Positions 11,034 to 22,175 of a DNA stretch of 64,000 bases are shown in pieces. Position numbers and translations under genes: made by a program. A model generated the notes under the pieces. It saw nothing but the letters and a program-made list of their open reading frames with translations, did no database searches and was not told the origin of the DNA. Source of the stretch: Eucommia ulmoides (taxonomy: Eukaryota; Streptophyta; Magnoliopsida; Garryales; Eucommiaceae); NCBI GenBank assembly GCA_016647705.1, contig CM028334.1, forward strand, positions 7,411,546 through 7,475,545, read 5' to 3'. Each line of letters starts with the position of its first letter. Within the stretch, counting starts at the first letter, position 1.

Positions 11034-13834
11034 GGAATAAAGATATTTTTGGTCCCTCACAAATGTCTCGGGTGTCTAATTGGCCTTTAACTTTTATAAC
11101 TTGACATTTTGGTCCTTGACATTCGAAAATGGTGTTAAATTGACTCTTCGGGCGAATTCTGTTAACAAAATTTGGGAAAAATGGACGAAAATAGCATGTG
11201 AATATTTTGGCCAAGGGTACATGCATCAATTCGCAATCAGGGGAGAAATTTGAAAGGTTCAAACTCACGGGGAGTAAAGTGCAATTAAGACTCTCTCCCC
11301 AACCTCTTGTCTCTTTCTCATCTTCTTCCTCTGAACTCTCAAAAATCGAAATCCAAATCGAAATTCATCTTTCATCGTGATTAATTCAATAGCTATAACA
11401 ATTGACGAACCTCAAATCAAATCCATTGAAGAAGTTTTGAGCTTTGAATCGTAGTTTTCGTGATGATTCATCTTCTGTTCGCGCTTATTTTCGTCGAGAT
11501 GACCCTAATCGTGGTCTTCGTCTTCAAGACGCCTCTTCGGCGGCTCATGATAATTGGACTGGATCGGATCAAGCGCGGAAGGGGTCCAATCGTTGTCAAG
11601 ACTGTCGGTTCTACCGTGTTCGTGGTGATGGCGTCGAGTGTGTACAATGCGGTGAAGATCCGGAACCGTTGGATTGTCGACGGCGATGTAAATCCGACGG
11701 ATCAGGTTCTCTTCGCCAAACATGTCCTTGAAGCTTCTCTCATGGGTAAAAACTTCTCGACGAGCTAGAATAATTTGCTATTGTTAATTCTTCTAGAATG
11801 AGATAATTGCTAATTGCATTGAAATTCATATGCATATATACTCATCATATAGCAACATGGTATTCAATTTTCGATAAAAATGTTTGAATTTCATTTTAGG
11901 GTCCACTTTCGATTTCGACAATGATTGACGATTTCAGACCACATTCACCACTGTCTCCACCATTGCCGAACCAAACACTACCAAACCAAACACCAGTCAA
12001 ATGAAGAAGAGAGAGAGAGAAGGACTTGCAGCGGATCAATCCAACTTGGATTCAGGTAACTCCCGCTATTATCTAATCTATGAATTTTGGGTTTTTTCAT
12101 GATTACAAGTTTTTTTGTGGAAAAATGCTTCGATTAGTTGTTTTAATGGAAACCAATGTGTTCTAAGGTTTAGTTTTGGTGAAATTGTGGTGAAAATTGG
12201 AGGGGTGGAACGAAGTTTTCCCTGTTTTTCTCCTTCCCTTGTTTACACTTTCTTTGAACCTAAAGAACTTCATGCAATTTGCTCACTTTGGGAAGCATTT
12301 GCTCTATCTTCTCACTTCCCAGTGCTTCAAACAACTAATTGCCACATTCGGGAAGGCCTTTGCTTTTGGACAATTTGGTTGTTCAATTGTTCTGTTTCCA
12401 TGTTTCTGTTTCTGGTTTTGTTTCCCATGTTTCTGCTTCTGTTTCTGCTTTTGTTTCCCATGTTTCTGTTTCTGCTTTTGTTTCCCATATTTCAATTTTT
12501 GTTTCCGTTTCTCGTTTAATTTTGTCCATTTTCCGCAGATGGTTTTGGAGACAGTGTTGGAGATGGTAATTCTTTGGCTGAGGCGGCAGTGTAGTGTCAT
12601 TCGGTGGTGGTGTTGTGTTGTTTGGAACGATCAAATGGTTTCGGTTACGGTTTTAGATTTGAAAATCGAAGCGTGTATAGTTTTGGCTTTGATTTTATAT
12701 AAAATTTAAGGGTACAATTTAAAAAATCGACTTCTAAAAAGCTGTCTATTTACGGTTCGGTTTTGAGTTTCGTATATACCTAACATTTTTCTCAGATTTC
12801 GATTTATTTTCAAGATTTTTCACATATTTTTTTTTTCCCAAGAATGAGAAAACAAAAATCCCAAAGCTATTGTCGGTGTTTGGAAATCCATAATAGGCAC
12901 TGCAATGTGATGGTAAAAGCAATGTGATGATACATCTCTTTCTTTGTAATAAAATGAAAAGTAGAGAGTGAAGTTTGTTGTATGGCTCTGTTTGTGTTAA
13001 CTTGAGGTGAATTTGGTTAATGTGGTGTCATTGTTGTTTTTTCTTTTTTTGAATTACACTGTTGATCTATAAATTTTGGGATTAGTGTTATTTGGTTCAC
13101 TTTATTTTTAATTTATTTTTATATTTTTTAATTGTTATTTTTATATTTATTATTAATAACATAATTATGACATCATGGTTTAATAACGATTCACTCGTCT
13201 ACTGAACCGGTGATCCGTGACCTAAAATTTTTTTTGGTTCGATATCTAGTCTGGGTTTTAAAATATTGATTAAATATTTAAATACACACAAAAATAAGGA
13301 TAAAATGAATTTAAAAATTCAAGTGGAAAAAATTTAATGTGTGTGTTTGATGGGTATGTTTGATTTGTGGTTAGTAGTGATGGTGTTAATTAACTGTTTC
13401 AGAAGATAGAGAGAGACAAATGAGGAAGTAGGAGGTAGGAGGAAGACGAAGGGCGGCGACTATGGGATGAGGATGAGGGTGGGGTGGGAGACGATTGTAA
13501 TTGTTCAAAAAATAGTTGTAAAAAGTATATTGTTAAAAATGACTTAATTGTAACAAATTAAGAATGGGTGGGTGTGAAAGGCATGGAAAATAGAAAAAAA
13601 AAAAATATTTTAACCCCTAGAAGTTTAGATGACTTTTCAAATTAACTCTATTGAATTAAAAGACCAAAATACCCTCAATGAAACGTTGACTGTTATTTTG
13701 ATTTCACAGAACCTGATCCAAGGGCCAATTTGACACTATTTTCAAATGTCAAGAGTCAAATTGTCGAGTTGCAAAAGGTTAGAGACCAATTGGACACTTG
13801 GACCACTTGTCAAGGACTAAAAAAGTCTTTATCC
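11034..13834 (+). mobile_element. Pack-MULE carrying a BAP31-like gene fragment (2801 bp)
   Basis: Long inverted ends: left about 11034-11170 and right about 13695-13834. For example TGTCTAATTGGCCTTTAAC on the left pairs with the complement of a right-end TGTCCAATTGGTCTCTAAC. Both termini begin with GG. A 10-bp direct repeat flanks the element (TTTGTTAAAA at 11024-11033, TTTATTAAAA at 13835-13844, one mismatch). Mutator-like elements have long inverted ends and 9-11 bp duplications. There is no transposase. The interior starts with a 5'-UTR-like stretch and the first coding exon of a BAP31-like gene. The rest is diverged low-complexity sequence, including TTTCCCATGTTTCTG repeats at 12390-12500. 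Confidence 0.8.
11463..11960 (+). pseudogene. BAP31-like ER membrane protein, captured first exon and degenerate start of exon 2
   Basis: 11463-11745 reads as 94 codons starting MIHLLFALIFVEMTLIVVF, then KTPLRRLMIIGLDRIKRGRG, VVKTVGSTVFVVMASSVY and NPTDQVLFAKHVLEASLMG. This is the N-terminal membrane half of plant BAP31-like proteins, ER membrane factors in export and quality control. The exon ends at a possible donor (ATGG then GTAAAA). After a candidate acceptor ending at 11899, the bases encode LSISTMID in a frame shifted by one from exon 1, where the family has a segment like LFLALMIDRLHHYI. The coiled-coil half and C-terminal KKXX-type signal are absent. It lies inside a Pack-MULE, so I read it as a captured, non-functional fragment, although exon 1 itself has no stop. 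If not spliced, it would encode 101 aa ending at 11768. Confidence 0.75.
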
Positions 13835-13844
13835 TTTATTAAAA

Positions 13845-14346
13845 AACAAGAGATTACCGTCATAATCTTCTCAAATACAAGAGGCGTCGCTAGTAATTTT
13901 TTTCAAAATAAAATTATTGGACTTTTTTTTTTTTTAATTTTATAGGAACATAAAAAAAAAAGTAAAAAAATACTAGACTAATTTTGGAATATGTTCTCTG
14001 TTTTTGGTCCAATTTTAGCATAAACAGATAAAAAAAAAAAACAAAAAAAACCCACCAACTGTATTTACATTCTGGACTACGATTGTATTTCAAAAAACAA
14101 TTTTAATTAATATCTAAAATAGTATAAACAGTTAATTGTGATTGGCAGAAATTGTGGCGGCGCGTACGCAATGAGCTGGCATCCTGACCGTACGGCCAAT
14201 CAGCTTCCATCTTCTCTCATGGGAAAATATTCTTATTTATAGATACATTGAACCGCGAGCATCAATTCTTCAGAAAATCGCAAAAGCAGGCCCCAATTTC
14301 GCCGACCTTTTGCGTCTCGCTCTCTCTCTCTCGATCGAGCTCTCCG
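13845..14346. promoter_or_regulatory. Promoter region of the B12D-like gene
   Basis: This is a short intergenic stretch. TTATTTATAGA at about 14233-14243 is a plausible TATA box about 105 bases before the start codon. Just upstream, at about 14155-14205, is a GC-richer stretch (GCGGCGCGTACGCAATGAGC). No other motif is convincing. Confidence 0.35.
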
Positions 14347-15567
14347 ATGGCGTCCTCCTCCCTTAAACGATGGCTAAGGCCTGAGGTTTGTTCCTCTCTC
14401 TCACCCTCTCTCTCTAGGGTTGTGTGTATGTGTGTGCGGATTTGGATATTTTTTTCTTTTTCCGTGATGAAATCTATTCAAATTATTGGCTATAATTCTG
14501 ACCGGAGTATATGTATACGATGTGCGATTGCAGGTATATCCACTTTTTGCGGCGGTAGGGGTCGCCGTCGGAATTTGCGGGATGCAGTTGATCCGTAATA
14601 TCTGCTTCAATCCTGAAGTCAGGTATTCTCTTCCTCACGTGTAAATATTTCCATGGAACATCCGTGTTTATCTCATCTGTTAGTTCGCTTTAGCTGAATT
14701 AGTCAGCATAATTTCTGTTAACGAATTTTCGATCTCTAATCATTGTTTATGTGCAATTGATTTTGTCCGATTGGCCAAAGTAAAATAATCTATTCAATTA
14801 TCTAGTCATTGTCATTAAAATCATTCTCTCAAAGTTTATAATCAAGCTACCATTCAAAATCTCTCTTATTTATTTGCTTAAAGTATAAACCGGTAGGGAA
14901 TGATGGGTCGAAATAGTATCACGCAACTAAAAATTAAGATTGAGAAAAAAATAAAAATTGACAAAAAAATATTTACGTGGTAAAACCCTATATTAATTTG
15001 AGGGAAACATCTACGGGCAAAAAAGAAGAATTTCATTATTGGCAAAAATTTTACAATTTATCTCTATAAATAAGGAGAGAACAAAAACAACTTTCTTTTG
15101 AAATAGGAGAATACAAATCTCTTTATACAAAATAGAAGAAACTAAGAAATGACTACAATGAAGAAATTGTTCAGAAAAATTTGATTATTTTTCTGAACTT
15201 GGAATATCTTTCATCTGTTGCATCCACCCCTATTTGTAGGGGAAGAGTGCAACTCTTGTTCAATAAAAGGTGCACCACCTGCCAACCACCAACACACAAT
15301 CGTCGATATTTTCCCAAACTCATTTTCAATTATTGTGGGCCCAAAATTCCATTTTCAATCATGTGGGCTTCACATATTAGGGATGACAAAAAAAACCGAA
15401 CCGACGGGTAACCGAGAGAAATAGAACTGAATGGTCTGGGTTGAAACCGACTAAATGGTTTTGGTTTTTGGTTTTAAATTTAGAAACCGAAATGCTTTTG
15501 GTTTTGGTTTTAGGATAGTAACAGCGTAACCGAACCGCGTGACCGAAACCGCGAGCCGAACCGTGTA

Positions 15568-15635
<68 letters not shown>

Positions 15636-18600
15636 TATTTAGTATTTACAGTTTAATCTCTTTTTTTATTTATTTACATTTTTAACCCCTTTTACTACAC
15701 TTCAACCCTACTATAAATATATGCTTATACTGCTAGGGTATTTATGCAATTTGTTTTGTATTTGGTTTTTAGTTTATTTGGTTTGGTAAACTATATGATT
15801 TTGAAGAATATTTTTATGTAGTAAGAATTGCTATTGGTTTTGTATGATTTGGAAAATGTTTAGAACTAATAGTGAATCACGTTTTGTGGTTTTGGTTTTT
15901 TATAAAGTTTAAAAATCTTAAACGGTTTCGTGGTTTCGGTTTTGGTTTTCGTTAAAAATAAACGGTCCGGTTTTAAAACCGTTTAAAAAAAATCGTAGGT
16001 TTTGGTTTTACATATCTTAAACGGTTTTGGTTTTGATTTTGCCTGAAACGGGGCCGAACCCGGACCGTTGACATCTCTACCACACATTTTGAAAACAAAA
16101 AACAAACGACTTTGCTATTCACATTCTCCCACTTAAAGCCATTTTGATTATCCTTCAATCCTTTTTGAACTTGCCAGTTCCATGCCGCTCACATTTCTAA
16201 TAGGCCACAGGAAGATCTGCACCATGTGAACTTGTCAATGCTAGTTTGCTTTGTCATAACATCTGCTAGATTGTCTTTAGTGTGAATCTTTTACATATCC
16301 ACACTTCCTTCTTCTTCTACTTCCTCAACAAAATGATATTGAATGCCTATCTGCTTTGTCCTAGAATGAAAGACTGGATTTTTTGCGATATGCAAGGCAC
16401 TCTGACTGTCACAGAATAAGGGAATCTTCTCCTGCTTGTGCCCGAGTTCTTCCATTAACATTTGTATCCAAATTGCTTCCTTGCAAGCTTGTGTAGCTGC
16501 TATGTATTCAGTTTCTGTTGAAGATAGAGCCACAACAGTTTGTAACTTGGATACCAAACTCTCTGCTCCTCCTGCAAGTGTGAGCACATAGCCTTTGGTG
16601 GATTTTCTTTTATCAAGATCACCTGCAAAATCTGAATTGATATAGCCTCGGTTACAACAGACCGAGTTTAGACCATTGTACTTATTACAAGAGGTTTGGA
16701 GAGGATGACTTCAATATTCTGTTGTTGTACGTGGACGACATGTTGGTCGTCGGTCCCAACAAAGATAGTGTCCAAGAATTGAAGGCACAGTTAGTTAGGG
16801 AGTTCGATATGAAGGATTTGGGACCAGCAAACAAGATTTTAGGGATGCAAATAATATGACTAGTAAAGCCATTTGTTTGTTTTTGGTTTTCAAAATATGT
16901 GGAGCCCACATGATTGAAAATGGAATTTGGGGCCCACAATAATTGAAAATGTGTTTGCGAAAATCTTTAGGATTGTGGGCTAGTGGTTGGCATGCGGTGC
17001 AGCTTTTATTGAACAAAAGCTGCACTCTTCCCCTATAAATAGGGGTGGATGCAGCAGATGAAAGATATCCCAAGTTCAGAGAAATAATTAGTTTTTCCTG
17101 AACACTTTCTTCTTTGTAGTCATTTCTTAATTTCTCCTATTTTGTATAAAGAAATTTATATTCTCCTATTTCAAGAGAGAATTGTTTTTGTTCTCTCCTT
17201 GTTTATAGAGAGAAGTTGTAAAATCCTTACCAATAGTAAAATCATTCTTTCTTGCCCGTTGAGGTTTTCCTCAAATTAATTGAGAGTTTTACAACGTATA
17301 TATTTTTGTGTCAATTCTTTTTTTTTTTTTTTTCTCAATCTCAATTCTTAGCTGCGTGATACTGTTTTGACCCATCAGTCCATAACATAAACACCATTAG
17401 CAATCTTTATAACTTGGAATGTTCTCTACTTACCACCATGTCTAGACCTAAAAGGAATAGCAATTTCAAAAGATTATTTGAGGAGTACAATAGTAGGAAG
17501 ATAGAGTTAAAGGAAAGGAGAGTTTGAATATAAGTGCTAGATTCGTTGGTATTTGATTGATAGAACTTTTCAATATAATCCCATATGACCGAACGAGAAG
17601 TATTTTATTGTCTATCTACAAATATAAATGAGATGTCAAAAGTTTTATTAATTATCAAGGCAAAAAGATTAGGGGGGTATTATAAAATATGGAGTTAGAC
17701 ATGAGACATGCATAAAAGAGAAATAATTTGATCTTATGCCTAGCTGGTCAAATAAAAGAAGAAAGTTACAAAAAAAGAACTAATTTGATCTTATGCCTAG
17801 CTGGTCAAATAAAAGAAAAAAGTTACATATGGATTTTTGGACGTGCAAAAAGCTAATGATTGGATAACCAAAGAACTATTATGGTGGATTTTAGAAAAGA
17901 AATAGAAAGTACCCACTGCCTATATTGATGTGATCAAGGATATGTAAAAAGGTGTAATTTCTAGTGTTCGTATAAAGATTTACTTTAGAGATTGTCTTTA
18001 AGTCCTTTCTTTGTATTAGTGATGGATCCACTCACAAACATATTTAGATTGGAGTACCATGGAGTATGATTAGTTAATAAAATTATAAGAGGTCTTAACA
18101 AGTTATAGAGAAGGATTGGCATGAAGTCCAAGAGTTTAAAAATTAGTAGAATTAAAACGGGATACATGAATTGTAATTTTAGCGATACTCGAAAGATGAT
18201 ATGGTTAAAATTGACAATGAGCTGGTCCATTTGGTTGATGTGCTCTTAGGCTTTATTATTTGGAATGATGGTGAAATCAAGACACGTTATGCATGGTCAA
18301 TGAAGATAGTTAATATGGAGAAGTACAGTTGAAATGACATACCGTAATAGGGTTAGCAAGATGGGTATTTACACGAAAAGACAACACGAAACCGGCACAA
18401 AATTATTGGATAATGGGGTGAACTTAATTGGTAGTGGATCGTAATCGGGTTAGACACGATAAACACTGTAAGAAACAGGTTATGTTTCGGACACGAATAA
18501 CACGATAATTTTAATCATGCTTCAGGTTACACATTTAGAGATGACATAATATGAGACACACGATAATTTTAATAAATTATTTTGAAAATAAAAATACATT

Positions 18601-19621
18601 AATAACTATTTACAAATATTACCCTATACTTATCTAATATTACAATTTAAGCTATAATATATACTACTTAGATTAGGATTTTTGCAAAATCAAATTCTCT
18701 TATTTTGTTTTCTATTGTTATTTTGTTGGTTATTCTTTAACGTGGTATACAAGTTTATAATGTTTTGTGTGAAATGTGTTTTGTTATTTTAATTATTCAT
18801 GAAATATTATGTGTTAAACATATCTATAGTGTGTAATAGATTAACAAGTGTTTATTATGATACAATACCTTATCGTGTCGTGTTATCGTTTCATTTTATT
18901 GTGTGACATGGTAACTTCTCGTGTTGTGTCGACACGATTATATAACGTATCGTGTTTGTGTTCTGATTTCGGAACCCAATAAATTATTGTGTCGTGTTCC
19001 TGTTTCGTGTTATCATGTTTATGTCTATGACACGACACGATGACATGATTTGTCAGTCCTAGATTATAGGATACCATTGAAATTGAAATTGAAATCGAAA
19101 TTGTACATGGCAAAGCTTCCTTAGTTTGGTTCATGGTGATCTTTTTTCTTTTTCTGCTGACCATTGATTTCTTGTCAATCAGTACAAAGATTTCATGTTA
19201 GTGTTGATTTTTATTTTTAGTTTCTTACTATTGGATTTCTAGTTAATCATACAAACATTACACTTTATCTACTTCTAAACAAAGTAAGAAACTATTTTAT
19301 TTTTTTTTGCGTTTAAATTAACGAAATATGCTTAAAAATGGATGAAATTGAAATTTCCATCCAATGTTAGATGAAATTTCCTCTTTATTTTAATTTTAAT
19401 TAATTTTTTTTTAAAAATATTATTTAAAAGGAAAACAGATTGAGTAAATAATGTGTGTTTTGATTAGGGTGACAAAGGAAAACAGGGCTGCTGGAATATT
19501 GGAAAACTTTGAGGAGGGAGAAAAGTATGCTGAGCATTTTGTTAGGAAGTATGTTCGGAATAGGCGACCTGAAATCATGCCTTCCCTCAACAGCTTCTTC
19601 GCCGACCCCGACAAAAATTAG
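14347..19621 (+). CDS. B12D/MLRQ-family small mitochondrial protein, 3 exons
   Basis: A 93-aa single-pass membrane protein of the B12D family, which is related to the MLRQ subunit of respiratory complex I and is usually placed in the inner mitochondrial membrane. Exons are 14347-14385, 14534-14622 and 19468-19621; all junctions are GT-AG and the phases agree. The N-terminus MASSSLKRWLRPE is followed by the membrane segment VYPLFAAVGVAVGICGMQLI, then NPEVRVTKENRAAGILEN, AEHFVRKYVRNRRPEIMPSL and the end NSFFADPDKN. Length and order match Arabidopsis B12D proteins (about 88 aa). The second intron is 4845 bp, far longer than the coding sequence, and carries inverted copia remnants, a LINE fragment and two hAT-like elements. 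The coding frame shows no damage. The exact biochemical role in plants is not settled. Confidence 0.93.
14901..16123 (-). mobile_element. Copia-type LTR (3' end of a minus-strand fossil), split by a hAT-like element
   Basis: An LTR of about 510 bp on the minus strand (14901-15377 plus 16088-16123). It matches the plus-strand LTR at 16857-17377 and includes a TATA-like CCTATTTGTAGGGG counterpart. A purine-rich tract precedes it on the element's strand, as expected before a 3' LTR. It is interrupted by the element 15378-16079. The parent copia element is incomplete, with pol traces only at 16291-16660. Confidence 0.75.
15378..16079. mobile_element. hAT-like non-autonomous element nested in an LTR (702 bp)
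   Basis: The ends are TAGGGATGACAA and TTGACATCTCTA, inverted with two mismatches, the usual hAT terminus. Flanking 8-bp repeats are TCACATAT (15370-15377) and CCACACAT (16080-16087), 6 of 8 identical. The sister LTR at 16857-17377 reads CCACATAT at this place on the element's strand, the intact target. The interior is rich in words such as CCGAACCG and GGTTTTGGTTTT and has a TA microsatellite at 15572-15631. No transposase is present. Confidence 0.8.
16291..16660 (-). mobile_element. Copia pol remnant (RNase H region), minus strand
   Basis: The minus strand encodes VALSSTETEYIAATQACKEA and CDSQSALHIAKNPVFHSRTK, hallmarks of the copia RNase H domain. It belongs with the LTR at 14901-16123. 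It is a fossil, incomplete and broken. Its upstream end meets a plus-strand reverse-transcriptase piece at about 16660. Confidence 0.85.
16661..17377 (+). mobile_element. Copia reverse-transcriptase remnant plus LTR, plus strand
   Basis: Plus-strand words FNILLLYVDDMLVVGPNKDS and EFDMKDLGPANKILGMQI are the copia reverse-transcriptase active-site region. An LTR of 521 bp (16857-17377) follows, TG...CA, with CCTATAAATAGGGG as a TATA box. It lies tail-out relative to the minus-strand remnant at 14901-16660, so two related copia pieces face each other. Both are incomplete fossils with many disruptions. Confidence 0.8.
17724..17827. repeat. Tandem duplication, two 47-bp copies
   Basis: The segment beginning TAATTTGATCTTATGCCTAG occurs at 17724-17770 and again at 17781-17827 with one difference, period 57. 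It lies in the B12D intron, outside the LTR pieces. Confidence 0.85.
17880..18300 (+). mobile_element. LINE reverse-transcriptase fragment (RTE-like)
   Basis: Words in different frames match the plant RTE-type LINE reverse transcriptase in order: VPTAYIDVIKDM (17909), SPFFVLVMDPLTNIF (18001), SKSLKISRIKTGYMNCNFS (about 18130) and NDGEIKTRY near the end. The family has VPTAYIDVIKDMYDGV, LSPYLFALVMDELT and FRLSRSKTEYMECNFS at these places. The active-site segment between the second and third words is not recognisable. The fragment is old, with several frameshifts and stops. Confidence 0.7.
18348..19061. mobile_element. Probable hAT-like non-autonomous element (714 bp)
   Basis: The left end TAGGGTTAGCAA and right end TTGTCAGTCCTA are inverted repeats matching at 9 of 12 bases. 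The subterminal regions share GACACGA/TCGTGTC words repeated in both orientations. No clear 8-bp duplication is left. It is similar in size and terminus to the nested element at 15378-16079. Confidence 0.5.
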
Positions 19622-19623
19622 AA

Positions 19624-19650
19624 CCCCCCCCCCCCCCCCCCAAAAAAAAA
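19624..19650. repeat. C18A9 homopolymer run just after the B12D stop codon
   Basis: Eighteen C then nine A bases, starting three bases after the stop codon. It is one of four such adjacent homopolymer pairs in the window. Confidence 0.9.
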
Positions 19651-21044
19651 AGTAAAAAAATAAAAATAAAAATTAAATAAGTAAACGCAGGAAATTCTTG
19701 TTTCGAGACCGTTTTAATTAATCCTGGTCTGTTTCTATTTTTGGTAATTATGATTGAAATGCAAATTTGCATATATACGAAAAGAAAATTACAAGGATAA
19801 ATGTATGATATTTTTGGTTATAGTTCTTTGCGATTTATATAGTACTTGTATGGATTCAGAATGATAATTTTTTTTAATGAGTTTACTCAATGGAAATATG
19901 CTTAGGCCATGTTTGTTTGGTGTTCTGTTCCCAGATTTTCATTTTGAAGCGAAAATATGGGAACAAGAAAAATCTGTTTTGGTTTTGTTTCAAGATTTTT
20001 ATAATGAAATCTAGGAACCGAACAAAATTGTTCCCATATTAATATTCTTGTTATAAGTTTATTTCCGCAGGAAGATCAACTCCATTTATTTCTTCGCAGG
20101 GGAGTAGACTCATCATCTGCTGATTTTCTTTTTAAATACTTTCCCATTATATAAAATAAAAAATAAAAAATAAAAAAATCATTAAAATTGAATTTTATGG
20201 TAATGATTTCAAAACTAATTTGCTCGCTCTCTACAAAATTCAACCTAATTAATTGTAATTCAAAGTTGTAAACATAAAACACTTTTTACATATCAAATAA
20301 ACTCTAAATTACCAATTCTAAAGGATTAATTAGAATATTAATTCAAAATAAAGAAAGCAAAAATTCTAAATTTATTCAATATTTCTCAAAATTAGTAAAA
20401 TCACTAACCTCAATGTGAATTGAAATAGTAAAAATATTTAATCCGACCTCCATAACTTCGTTACTGTTAGCGTCATTAGTCTTTCTTGAGAGAGAATTGA
20501 GAATGAGAGAGTAGAGAAGAGAGAATAGTGACTCCAGAGACCCACACTCACCGAGAGTCTGAGAAAAGAAATTAAGAAAAGGAAGAGACAACAAAAGCTA
20601 CATGATTTTTGTGAACCTGGATTAAATGAAGGAAAATTTGCGTTGTTTATTTGTTTAGTATGCAACTTTATGTTTTAAAATTAAAATTACATTTGTGATT
20701 ACCTGATTTCTCTTGGATTTCTCTTTGATGTAAGAAAGTGATTAGGGGAGGTTAATTTTAATTATAGAGTTAGTAGGTTAAGTGTTAAGGGGTACTAAAT
20801 ATATCTTATTGTACATTTTATTAATTACATTAAAAGAACATTAAAGTTAGGACGAGGCTTCAGTCTTGGCCTTAATTGGCTCCGCCCCTGATCATCCTGA
20901 CCTTAATTGACTCCGTCCGATTGTAAATAAAAAAGTGGATTACCATTTTATCATGCTATGCATGAAGTTGATGAAGAAATAAGTCATTTGCATTTTGAAA
21001 CCCTAAGTTTTCTTCAATTAGGATTTACCCCGTTGAAATAAAAA

Positions 21045-21440
21045 AAGGATAATTGGCGATTAGTCCTAAATAGCGGGTGTAATATATTATAAGTCCCATT
21101 TAAAACATAACTTTTGATTTAGTCCCTTAAGTTAGTTTTTGCTTGCATATTAGTTCTGAATGTGCTTACGCTTATGTAATATTAGTTACATGTACCGGTT
21201 TAATATTAGTTACATGCTACAAATTACGTGCAATTATGTTACGTGTATTTGTATTAAATTTCTTACATCTAACAAATATTTTACAAACAAATTAAATACA
21301 TGTAACTGCGAGAGTGCAACACGTGTACTGAGTCTTCCGTATTTTTTTAATGTGCGGGACTAAAATATAAGTTGCAATTGCGTGTGAGATTTTTTTAAAA
21401 TTAAGAATAAAATAAGAGACTTATCACATAAATATCCAAA
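21045..21440 (-). repeat. Dispersed repeat family R1, copy D
   Basis: Minus-strand copy of R1. On its own strand it runs from AAGTCTCTTATTTTATTC through TACATGTAACTAATATT-like words to GGACTAATCGCCAATTATCC. It is the shortest copy. Confidence 0.6.
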
Positions 21441-22004
21441 AAAAAATAAAAAAATAAAAAAATAAAATCTAATTGATAATATTTGTGGGCAATAAATGTA
21501 CTTTCAAATAGTGGATTGAGACATTAAATTTTATTCACTCTTTGTAACCAAACATGCATGACAAATGTTCCATCTAGTAAGTGCCAAATTTCATTCATGA
21601 ATGAGTCATTGTGGCCATACCCATTAATGACTTCACCTTCCAACCCATCTCCACTTTTATCCATCAATTATTGCCTTGCCTTAAACAAGCTAAAATTTTA
21701 ATACTAATCTTTTAAATTTGAAGGTGTTGATCCTAGCTAATTTTAAAAATTAATTGAGTTGGGATTCATTTTATTAAGAGATCTATTAGATATTTGAATA
21801 AATCAGAGGTTCCTAATTAAATTGTAATGATTTTAATTATTTTTTCTTAAAAATATAAGAATAAAAATATTATTTTTCAAAATTTGAGCAGAGGTTTGAG
21901 TCCAATAGTAGGACTATAGAGCACATAAATGTCTATTTATGATTTTTCAAAAATTGCGGAGATGTTTGTGTCTACCTAACCCTCAGTTATGCTGTTTTTT
22001 TTTA

Positions 22005-22175
22005 AAAAAAAACAGTAAGGTGTGTTCGGACTACCTTACGCACCTTGACTAATTATCTTTACGGGCAATCTTAAAGGCGCACTTCCTCACATTGATCTTG
22101 TACATTTAAGATTTTATTTTTGAAGTGTTTTCCAGGAGAATCTAACCCTGGTTGATAAATAAGTCTTGGCTATGC
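22005..22175 (-). mobile_element. Au-type SINE remnant
   Basis: The plus-strand words TAAGGTGTGTTCGGAC, TTACGCACCTTGACTAAT and GGCGCACTTCCTCACATTGA line up with the SINEs at 56507 and 62432. Box B is degraded (TTAGATTCTCC on its strand). Confidence 0.55.

Noticed and set aside
12304-12709. Open frames with Lys-Gln-Lys-His or Phe-Cys-Phe repeats
   Set aside because: They are translations of the simple TTTCCCATGTTTCTG repeat inside the Pack-MULE, not a repeat protein.
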